From Candidatus Omnitrophota bacterium (GTDB lineage Bacteria > Omnitrophota > Gorgyraeia > 2-02-FULL-51-18), in contig JAHFFL010000082.1 in NCBI GenBank assembly GCA_023247955.1, positions 1 through 5,657 on the forward strand: 5,657 bases of DNA. Direction: 5' to 3'. Positions 1 to 5,370 of this stretch are shown here, piece after piece. The notes beneath the pieces were generated by a model. The model did not search any database and had not been told where the DNA came from. It saw only the letters and a program-made list of their open reading frames with translations. The translations under genes and the position numbers were made by a program. The first letter of the stretch is position 1. Each line of letters begins with the position of its first letter.

Positions 1-178
1 ATTCCTGGCGGGAGGAGACCTCGGGAAGCTTGACCTCGATCTGTGTTTCTTTTTTGGGGTTAAATGTATAAAGCAAGCTGAAACTGATAAAAAAGAATAT
101 AAAAAGATTCATCACGATGTCGGTCATCGCAACTGACTCCAGCGACAGAAACGACTTGTTGGAAGGCTTTATCTTCAA
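1..178 (-). CDS. exbD: ExbD/TolR-family biopolymer transport protein (5' part only, cut by the window edge)
   Basis: This is the N-terminal 59 codons of an ExbD/TolR protein; the rest lies beyond position 1. The family forms the single-span partner of ExbB and couples inner-membrane proton flow to TonB-type or Tol-type energy transduction in the periplasm. Seen here: a short basic cytoplasmic head (start LKIKPSNKSF, first residue read as Met), then one membrane segment at about residues 20-39 containing MTDIVMNLFIFFF. Asp20 sits where the essential protonatable Asp of ExbD (Asp25 in E. coli) and TolR (Asp23) is found. A charged periplasmic stretch follows (PKKETQIEVKLPE). The start is TTG at 178-176, overlapping the exbB stop as TTGA, with AAGGGG 7 bases upstream. 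The first in-frame ATG (127-125) would remove the N-terminal head and fall just before the helix, so TTG is preferred. ExbD versus TolR cannot be settled without the C-terminal domain. Confidence 0.87.
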   Translation of the reverse strand, partial: MKIKPSNKSFLSLESVAMTDIVMNLFIFFFISFSLLYTFNPKKETQIEVKLPEVSSRQE

Positions 179-795
179 TACCCGGCCCCTTTTGTTTTCG
201 CCAGCGCACTCACGAACTCCCCGCCGTAATGGGTCAAGTCTTGGGCCATCGTGTTGACCTTGCTTACGAAAACATGATAAATGACAAAATAAGGAATCGC
301 AACAATAAGGCCGGCGGCCGTCGTGATCATCGCCTGATAGATGCCGGCGGCGAGCGCGCCCACCGTCACGGACGCTCCCAGCGTCTCCCACGCCATAAAG
401 GCCTGGATCAAACCCAGGATAGTGCCTAGAAATCCTAAAAGCGGCTCTACCCCAATCACTACCAAAAGAAAATTCAGGTTTCTCTCCGCTCTCTGGACCT
501 GGCGGTTGCCTTCCCGCTCCATGACCCGGTCTATCTCCGTGAGTGGCTCTCCCGCATGTTCGGCGCCGGCACGAAAAATCTCTGACAACGGGTGATGCAC
601 CCGCTCGCAAAGCCGGATCACGCCCCCAAAGTCCTTGGCCTTGACCAGGCGAGATACGTCTTCACAAAAAGGTTGGGCATCCAAGCGAATCGTCCAAAAA
701 AACCAAAGCCGTTCAAGCACGAGTGCTAACGCAACCACCGAACCTGCGATGATCGGCACCATGACCCAGCCCCCTTTAATAATCAAACTCCCCAT
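175..795 (-). CDS. exbB: ExbB/TolQ/MotA-family proton channel protein
   Basis: Inner-membrane proton channel subunit, 206 residues, expected to assemble with the ExbD encoded directly downstream and use the proton motive force to energise TonB- or Tol-type partners. Seen: helix 1 at about 11-34 after the typical opening KGGWVMVPI, a cytoplasmic domain of about 70 residues, helix 2 at about 107-133 with EPLLGFLGTILGLIQAF, and helix 3 at about 145-176 with AAGIYQAMITTAAGLIVAIP. By alignment from memory with E. coli ExbB, the pore threonines Thr148 and Thr181 correspond to Thr125 and Thr159 here. The helix-3 Glu176 of E. coli ExbB is replaced by Gln154, while helix 2 carries Glu117 where E. coli has Ser. 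The ATG at 795 follows GGGGAGGGG and lies 14 bases after cca. TolQ is an alternative name; the opening resembles ExbB more, and no tol or pal genes are visible. Confidence 0.95.
   Translation of the reverse strand: MGSLIIKGGWVMVPIIAGSVVALALVLERLWFFWTIRLDAQPFCEDVSRLVKAKDFGGVIRLCERVHHPLSEIFRAGAEHAGEPLTEIDRVMEREGNRQVQRAERNLNFLLVVIGVEPLLGFLGTILGLIQAFMAWETLGASVTVGALAAGIYQAMITTAAGLIVAIPYFVIYHVFVSKVNTMAQDLTHYGGEFVSALAKTKGAGY
179..191 (-). promoter_or_regulatory. Ribosome binding site of exbD
   Basis: On the minus strand AAGGGG (191-186) lies 7 bases before the TTG at 178 and inside the last codons of exbB. Its placement supports the TTG start and the TTGA stop/start overlap, which would give coupled translation and near-fixed ExbB:ExbD ratios. 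The match to the anti-Shine-Dalgarno sequence is partial. Confidence 0.6.
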
Positions 796-809
796 GCAAA
801 CCCCTCCCC
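796..809 (-). promoter_or_regulatory. Ribosome binding site of exbB
   Basis: The whole 14-base gap between the cca stop (TAA, 812-810) and the exbB ATG is taken up by GGGGAGGGG (809-801) plus a 5-base spacer TTTGC. The purine run fixes the ATG at 795 as the start. The short gap leaves no room for a terminator or promoter, so exbB is probably cotranscribed with cca. Confidence 0.75.
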
Positions 810-2117
810 TTAATTTCTTTTAAATTCCTTTTGCACCCACTCCAACGCCTCTTCCCTGGTCTTAAGCTCACGATCCAACTGCCGTTCTTCCACGGCGCGC
901 AGGATCTTTCCGACAAGCGGCCCTTCCGAGTAACCTGCCGCGAGCAAGTCCCTCCCGCCGATCAGTGGGGCCGGTTTGATATCCTCCCGGGTCATGCGCC
1001 CGATCTTTTTTTTCAAGAACCGCCAGTTTGCGAGATCCCCGTGGCTGGCCAGGCAATCGATGCGGTGCTGTTCAAGCTCGACGCCGAAAGTCTCCCGCTG
1101 CATGAATTTTTTGAGCGTGCTCTCGCGCATCTGCCTCACGTCTTTGAAACGCATGTGGCCCTCGACGCACGCGACGACCTTCTCTTTCAAATCGTTCGGA
1201 AAGCGAAGCCTCTCCAGGATTTTCTCGGTAATCCTGGCGCCCACACGGTCATGGCCGTTGAACCGTATCCGGTCCGACCGCCTGAACGTCGCGGGTTTTC
1301 CGACATCATGGAGCAGGCAGCCGAACGCCAGCACCGCCGGAGGGTTCTTAAGCTGTGCGAGCAAAAGCCGGGTATGCACGTAGACGTCCCCTTCCGGATG
1401 AAACGCGCGCGGCTGCTGTACCCCCTTCATCCGGTGCACTTCAGGCAGAACTTCCTTGAGAAGACCCGACCGGTCGAGCAGCGTCATCGCCTGGGCCGGG
1501 CGCGGGCCCGTGAACATCTTGACAAGCTCATCACGCACGCGTTCCTGGCTGACCTCTGAAATCTTGGGCGCGAGTTTCTTAATCGCCGAAAAAGTCTTGG
1601 GTTCTATTTTAAAACCCAAGACGCTCGCGAAGCGGACAGCCCGCAGCAGACGCAGCTTGTCTTCGCTAAAGCGCTTCGTCGGATCACCGATCGCGCGGAT
1701 CACCTTCTTTTTCAGGTCCTTCTGCCCGTCCACCCAATCAAGCACCGTTTTTTTCAACGGATCATAGAAAAGCCCGTTGACCGTGAAATCACGGCGCACG
1801 GCGTCTTCCTTGGCATTCGTGAAACGCACTGCCGTCGGGCGGCGTCCGTCCTGGTAACCCTTGTCCGCGCGGAAAGTCGCCACCTCAAACGAGTGCTCAC
1901 CCATCACGACAAGCATCACACCAAACTTCGCGCCCACGGGCACGGTCTTGGGGAAGAATTTGCGCACGGCATCGGGTGTGGCGTCCGTCGCAACATCAAA
2001 ATCCTTGGGGGTTTTTTTCAGAAGAAGATCGCGCACGCATCCGCCGACGAAGTACGCCTCGTGACCTCGTCCGCGGAGCGTGCGGATAATACGAAGGGCT
2101 TTCTGTCTTTTTGTCAA
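810..2117 (-). CDS. cca: Class II tRNA nucleotidyltransferase (CCA-adding or poly(A) polymerase family) with HD domain
   Basis: Cytoplasmic nucleotidyltransferase, 435 residues, expected to add or repair the 3' CCA (or its terminal A) on tRNAs. Seen in order: the polymerase signature at residues 24-44, VGGCVRD followed by PKDFDVAT, with catalytic carboxylates Asp39 and Asp41; a flexible-loop-like segment at about 82-99 (FRADKGYQDGRRP); RRDFTVNGLFYDP at 108-120; the nucleotide-selecting EDxxR element at 152-156 (EDKLR) leading into RAVRFA; then an HD phosphohydrolase domain with His248, His270-Asp271 (LLHDVGKP) and Asp354 in DCLASHGD. The start is TTG at 2117, four bases after the peroxiredoxin stop. 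The ribosome site is weak (AGGG too close), which suggests reinitiation after the upstream gene; there is no ATG or GTG before the GG-VRD motif. The basic [LIV][LIV]GRRF signature of true poly(A) polymerase is absent (VGAKFG instead), so CCA- or A-adding is favoured. CCA versus A-only specificity is not decided. Confidence 0.94.
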   Translation of the reverse strand: MTKRQKALRIIRTLRGRGHEAYFVGGCVRDLLLKKTPKDFDVATDATPDAVRKFFPKTVPVGAKFGVMLVVMGEHSFEVATFRADKGYQDGRRPTAVRFTNAKEDAVRRDFTVNGLFYDPLKKTVLDWVDGQKDLKKKVIRAIGDPTKRFSEDKLRLLRAVRFASVLGFKIEPKTFSAIKKLAPKISEVSQERVRDELVKMFTGPRPAQAMTLLDRSGLLKEVLPEVHRMKGVQQPRAFHPEGDVYVHTRLLLAQLKNPPAVLAFGCLLHDVGKPATFRRSDRIRFNGHDRVGARITEKILERLRFPNDLKEKVVACVEGHMRFKDVRQMRESTLKKFMQRETFGVELEQHRIDCLASHGDLANWRFLKKKIGRMTREDIKPAPLIGGRDLLAAGYSEGPLVGKILRAVEERQLDRELKTREEALEWVQKEFKRN

Positions 2118-2121
2118 CGCC

Positions 2122-2661
2122 CTAATTCAGCGTTTTGTCGCCGGGCTTCCAACCGCAACCGGTGAGTTTGCCTGTCTGAAGCGCCTGGAGCGTCCGGAGC
2201 GTCTCTTCGACACTGCGGCCTACCGGAAGGTCATTGACCGTCGCGGATTTTAAGACGCCGTTCGGGTCGATGATGAAAGTCCCCCTCAGCGCGATACCTT
2301 TTTCTTCCAAAAGGACATTGAAATTTTTGGAGACCTTATGGCTTGTATCGCCCAGGATCGGGAACTTGACCTTGCCGAGAACTCCCTTAACCCATGCTTG
2401 ATGAGAATAAACGCTGTCCGTGCTGCAGGCGATGACCTCGGCACCTAGTTTTTTGAAATCCTCATAATGCTTGTCGAAGCTTTGGATCTCGGTCGGACAG
2501 ACAAAAGTGAAATCCAGCGGGTAGAAAAAAAGCACCAGCCATTTTCCTTTGTAGTCCGCCAGTTTAACGTCCTTAAAACTGCCATCAGCCATCAGCGCCT
2601 GGGCCTGAAACTCGGGCACCTTTTGGCCAATCTGCAGTGTCTCACATTCCAGAGTCGGCAT
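2122..2661 (-). CDS. 2-Cys peroxiredoxin (AhpC/Prx1 subfamily)
   Basis: Cytoplasmic thiol peroxidase, 179 residues from the ATG at 2661, expected to reduce hydrogen peroxide and organic hydroperoxides. Seen: a thioredoxin-like fold with FFYPLDFTFVCPTEI; the PxxxTxxC motif gives Pro48, Thr52 and peroxidatic Cys55, with active-site Arg126 in LRGTFIIDP. The C-terminal region reads LTGCGWKPGDKTLN. In most AhpC/Prx1 proteins the resolving cysteine is in CPxxWxPG (Cys three residues before Trp); here the only nearby cysteine, Cys169, has one residue before Trp. Cys6 and Cys79 are extra. The protein ends right after KTLN, without the long tail or YF motif linked to overoxidation sensitivity. Upstream is a strong predicted promoter; downstream is cca after 4 bases. 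The reductant (AhpF, thioredoxin or other) is not encoded here. Confidence 0.96.
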   Translation of the reverse strand: MPTLECETLQIGQKVPEFQAQALMADGSFKDVKLADYKGKWLVLFFYPLDFTFVCPTEIQSFDKHYEDFKKLGAEVIACSTDSVYSHQAWVKGVLGKVKFPILGDTSHKVSKNFNVLLEEKGIALRGTFIIDPNGVLKSATVNDLPVGRSVEETLRTLQALQTGKLTGCGWKPGDKTLN

Positions 2662-2677
2662 CGCAAACACCTCCTTT
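2662..2677 (-). promoter_or_regulatory. Strong ribosome binding site that decides the peroxiredoxin start
   Basis: AAAGGAGGTG (2677-2668, minus strand) is close to a perfect complement of the 16S rRNA 3' end and stands 6 bases before the ATG at 2661. The in-frame GTG at 2670-2668 is the last part of this site, so it cannot be the start while also being served by it. This is the best ribosome site in the window and suggests high expression of the peroxiredoxin relative to cca, whose site is poor. Confidence 0.88.
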
Positions 2678-2695
2678 TAAATTCTTTGTGGTTTT

Positions 2696-2729
2696 ACAGG
2701 GACTATGATTATACCTCTCCTTACCCTGT
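2696..2729 (-). repeat. Short inverted repeat spanning the -10 region and start site
   Basis: On the minus strand ACAGGG (2729-2724) and CCCTGT (2701-2696) are exact inverted copies separated by 22 bases, bracketing the -10 box and ending at the predicted start of transcription. It could be an operator, or part of the spacer by chance: six-base arms in 70 bases are expected about every other random sequence. It is too widely spaced and AT-poor at its ends to be a terminator, and no T-run follows. Confidence 0.3.
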
Positions 2730-2735
2730 GGTCAA
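2708..2735 (-). promoter_or_regulatory. Sigma-70-type promoter for peroxiredoxin-cca-exbB-exbD
   Basis: On the minus strand a -35 box TTGACC (2735-2730; five of six consensus bases) is followed after 16 bases by a perfect -10 box TATAAT (2713-2708). Transcription would begin near 2701, giving a leader of about 40 bases to the peroxiredoxin ATG. There is no extended -10 TGn. The promoter begins only 7 bases after the kinase stop codon, in the largest gap of the window, which fits a real transcription start. The sequence does not identify a regulator. Spacing and boxes are seen; activity is inferred. Confidence 0.78.
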
Positions 2736-2742
2736 TACGAAT

Positions 2743-3672
2743 TCAAAGCGCGCGCACCTTGATCCGGGGCAGCAGCATCGGGATATCCCGCCGGAGGCAG
2801 AGCCGCGGGGATTCCCGCATCACGGCGGAAACACTGGCGGCCATTCCCAGACGCGCGGCCTCCTCCAGGTGTTTGCCTCTCGAAAGCGCCAGCACCAGTC
2901 CCCCGATCAGGGAATCCCCCGCGCCTACCTTGCTCTTCACCGCCACCTGAGGCACTGACACATGAAAGGACTGGCGTTCAGAAACAAAAAGGGCTCCTCT
3001 TGCCCCAAGGGATATCACGACGGTTTTCACCCCTTTTCGGACCAGCCCTCTCCCTGCTTCCAGGTAATCGCCAATCGCCGAAAGCGACTTCCCCACAAGA
3101 CGTCCGATTTCATATTCATTGGGTTTGATCAAAAAGGGCTTGGATTCAATGCCCTGCTTTAGCGCCTCTCCGTCCGTGTCCAAAACGCAGGGCGTTCCTC
3201 GTTTCTGTATGGCCCAAATCAACCGCCGGTAAACCGAAGCGTCCATCTTCCAGGACAAACTGCCGCCCAGCGCCCACACAAACGGCTTGGGCCTCCACGA
3301 CAGGACCCGCCGTTTAAACTCGTCCATCTCAGAACGACTGATCACCGGCCCAAGAGCGCTGATGCGTGTCTGGGTGCCGTCCTTAAGATCCGTAATAATC
3401 GTATTGATTCGGGTACTCCCTTTCACAGCTACCGTCGTGAGCGGAGTATCCAATTTTTTGAGAAGCTCCTTCAAAAATTCGCCCGGCTGCCCGCCAAGCA
3501 GCGCAAACGCGTGGGTGACGCCACCGAGTTCACGAACCACCTTGGACACGTTGATTCCCTTTCCGCCCGGGTAGTGAAGCACCGATACCGCGCGGTTCGC
3601 GTCATCTTTGACAAGACCCCGGACCAGGATAAGCTGATCAACCGATGGGTTAACGGTGATAGTGCCGATCAT
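2743..3672 (-). CDS. PfkB-family sugar-phosphate kinase, 1-phosphofructokinase-like
   Basis: Cytoplasmic ribokinase/PfkB-fold kinase, 309 residues, the usual length for FruK, LacC and Pfk-2. Seen: the opening MIGTITVNPSVDQ typical of hexose-phosphate kinases in this family; the first PfkB signature around PGGKGINVSKVVRELGG (35-51); STRINTIITD (86-95), where this subgroup binds the substrate; IKPNEYE (182-188); VVISLGARGAL (218-228); and the second signature VGAGDSLIGG (249-258) with the anion hole GAG and catalytic Asp253. These features suggest transfer of ATP phosphate to fructose 1-phosphate, tagatose 6-phosphate or fructose 6-phosphate; the choice cannot be read from sequence alone. The ATG at 3672 overlaps the stop of the preceding glycosyltransferase as ATGA, implying coupled translation, and no separate ribosome site is evident. 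No fructose PTS or aldolase gene is next to it, so a fructose catabolism role is not supported by context. Confidence 0.92.
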   Translation of the reverse strand: MIGTITVNPSVDQLILVRGLVKDDANRAVSVLHYPGGKGINVSKVVRELGGVTHAFALLGGQPGEFLKELLKKLDTPLTTVAVKGSTRINTIITDLKDGTQTRISALGPVISRSEMDEFKRRVLSWRPKPFVWALGGSLSWKMDASVYRRLIWAIQKRGTPCVLDTDGEALKQGIESKPFLIKPNEYEIGRLVGKSLSAIGDYLEAGRGLVRKGVKTVVISLGARGALFVSERQSFHVSVPQVAVKSKVGAGDSLIGGLVLALSRGKHLEEAARLGMAASVSAVMRESPRLCLRRDIPMLLPRIKVRAL

Positions 3673-5360
3673 GGGCCGGCTGACCGCAAGCGCGTGCCGA
3701 GAGATTCAAAAAGCACTTTTCGGTCGTTTTCTTTAAGAATTTTAAGATCTTGGCGAAGCGCCGCGTCAAGCCCCCAATAATCCGACTTCCGAATCAAACA
3801 GTACACTCCGGGTTCTTTCAAGAGCCGCACAAATTCGTCGTAGGACACAAGACCTGCCTTTTCCTGCGAAGTGTCTGGCTCCGAAACAGGCAACTTCAGC
3901 TCGCCCTCCAAGTTCGCCAACTTCACCGGATGCTTCAGATAAAAACCGAAGTCATAAAATGCCCCCGCGTCGCCGTAAATCAATACCCGGTCATTTTCTT
4001 TAAGTAGGGGTCGCAGCATCTCGGCAAAATCGCGCGTTGTGTAGAGGGTATTTTCCTTTTCAAGCACCGGCGTGGAAAAAAACGAGACGAAAGCCGTAAA
4101 AAAGACTATCGAGTAAAACACAGCGTCGGTCCTGCGAACTTTGAGAAATCTTAAAACCAAAGACAAAATAAGAATCGCGCTCAAGGCCATGGTTTGAAAA
4201 TAGACCCTCGGAGTGGTGGGTATCTTGCGAATAAAAGGAAGAGGAAAAGCCGGAAGCGCTACGACAAATCCTAAAAGAACCAGGAACCCCCCCACCAGCC
4301 ACCGCGTCGCGCGCATCGCCAAGGCGTCTCCCCGCGTCTTCGGCCACTCGGCCCAGGCGTGCCCCAGCCACACGCAAAGCAAAGGAATGCACGGAAGAAT
4401 ATACGTGGCCAGCTTCGATCTCGACAGGGAGTAAAAGACAACTATCCCTAAAGACACGGTGAGCGGATAGAGACGCCCCAGGGGGGACTCTTTTCCGTTT
4501 AAAAAACCGAGCGCCCGTTTCAGCGGCTCGACGAAAAGGACCCACGGCAAAAATACCGCCGGCAGGATCAGCAAATAATAGTACCAGGCGGCCTGGTGCT
4601 CAAAATCTTTGGAAACAAAACGGCTGAAATGTTCATGCAAAAAGAAAAATTTTAAAAACTCCGGCTCCCGGCGCGAGATCAGGATAAACCACGGCAGCAC
4701 GATCCCCGCGAAAACGACCGGGCCCCAGCCAAAAAATAGAAAGGACAAACCTTTTTTCAGCTGCCGCGTCATCCCCAGATACAACGACAGACAAAAAAAG
4801 GGGATCACGATCCCCGCCAGTCCCTTGGCCAGAAACGCCAGCGCCACGCAAACGTAGAAAGATACGGCGTAGGCCTTGTTACCGGTCGGGGAAGATAGGC
4901 CGAGAATAAAAAGATAAAATGCCGAGACGAGAAAAAACGCGAACACCGAATCGATCAGGAGATAGCGCCCCACCTGCACGTACCAGACGTTCGATAAAAG
5001 CATCAGCGAAGAAAAAAGGGCGGAGCGAGGCCCGAATGCTTTTTGGGCGAAAAGAAAAGTGGCCGCTATCCCCAAGACCCCGAAAAAGGCCGGCACCAGG
5101 CGCGCGGTGAATTCCGTAGCGCCCCAGAGTTTGAATGACAAAGCAACCAGCCAATAAAACAAGGGCGGCTTTCTCAGGTAATCCATTCCGTAGAGCTTGG
5201 GTTCTATCCAGTTGTTTTCCACCGCCATCTCGCGGGCAATTTCCGCGTAGCGCCCTTCATCGGGATTCCGGAAACTGCGGTCACCTAATTTGAAAAAAAA
5301 GAGAAAAGAACCGAGGAGAATGACGAGAACAAAGCCGTATAACGGGCGGCTGGTCAGCAT
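3669..5360 (-). CDS. GT39/ArnT-like integral membrane glycosyltransferase
   Basis: Polytopic inner-membrane transferase, 563 residues, of the dolichyl-phosphate-mannose mannosyltransferase/ArnT superfamily (GT-C fold). These enzymes take a sugar from a polyprenyl-phosphate carrier and attach it to a lipid, glycan or protein on the outer face of the membrane. Seen: helix 1 at about 7-24; the first periplasmic loop with NPDEGRYAEIAREM, where Asp34-Glu35 is the expected catalytic/metal acidic pair; YLRKPPLFYW (61-70); a second loop acidic residue Asp137 in LLIDSVF; LAKG (177-180); EHFSRF (243-248); SRSKLATYILP (313-323). About 12 hydrophobic segments run to residue 430, then a soluble tail of roughly 130 residues. 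The ATG at 5360 comes 10 bases after mgtE with no clear Shine-Dalgarno site, suggesting reinitiation. The acceptor and sugar are unknown; calling it arnT itself would need aminoarabinose-pathway genes, which are not seen. Confidence 0.92.
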   Translation of the reverse strand: MLTSRPLYGFVLVILLGSFLFFFKLGDRSFRNPDEGRYAEIAREMAVENNWIEPKLYGMDYLRKPPLFYWLVALSFKLWGATEFTARLVPAFFGVLGIAATFLFAQKAFGPRSALFSSLMLLSNVWYVQVGRYLLIDSVFAFFLVSAFYLFILGLSSPTGNKAYAVSFYVCVALAFLAKGLAGIVIPFFCLSLYLGMTRQLKKGLSFLFFGWGPVVFAGIVLPWFILISRREPEFLKFFFLHEHFSRFVSKDFEHQAAWYYYLLILPAVFLPWVLFVEPLKRALGFLNGKESPLGRLYPLTVSLGIVVFYSLSRSKLATYILPCIPLLCVWLGHAWAEWPKTRGDALAMRATRWLVGGFLVLLGFVVALPAFPLPFIRKIPTTPRVYFQTMALSAILILSLVLRFLKVRRTDAVFYSIVFFTAFVSFFSTPVLEKENTLYTTRDFAEMLRPLLKENDRVLIYGDAGAFYDFGFYLKHPVKLANLEGELKLPVSEPDTSQEKAGLVSYDEFVRLLKEPGVYCLIRKSDYWGLDAALRQDLKILKENDRKVLFESLGTRLRSAGP

Positions 5361-5370
5361 AGGTTTTAGT

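Noticed and set aside
831..1559. Long open frame of 242 codons on the plus strand
   Set aside because: It lies fully antisense to cca, has no recognisable domain and shows low-complexity arginine/proline-rich translation typical of the antisense of a GC-biased gene.
810..2117. Assignment as poly(A) polymerase I (pcnB)
   Set aside because: The GRRF-type signature of poly(A) polymerases is replaced by VGAKFG, and an HD domain follows, as in many tRNA nucleotidyltransferases.
2700..2716. Fur/PerR-like box around the -10 (GTATAAT-C-ATAGTCC)
   Set aside because: The left half matches the TTATAAT half-site only because it is the -10 box; the right half agrees at about three of seven positions.
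2671..2742. Terminator after the kinase gene
   Set aside because: No GC-rich hairpin followed by a T-run exists on the minus strand; the only inverted repeat has six-base arms, a 22-base loop and no T-tract.
2467..2958. Plus-strand open frame of 163 codons crossing the peroxiredoxin/kinase gap
   Set aside because: It overlaps two well-supported minus-strand genes and the promoter, and its translation resembles no family.
3669..5360. Assignment as ArnT (lipid A aminoarabinose transferase)
   Set aside because: The motifs are shared by the whole GT39/ArnT superfamily and no aminoarabinose synthesis genes are in the window.
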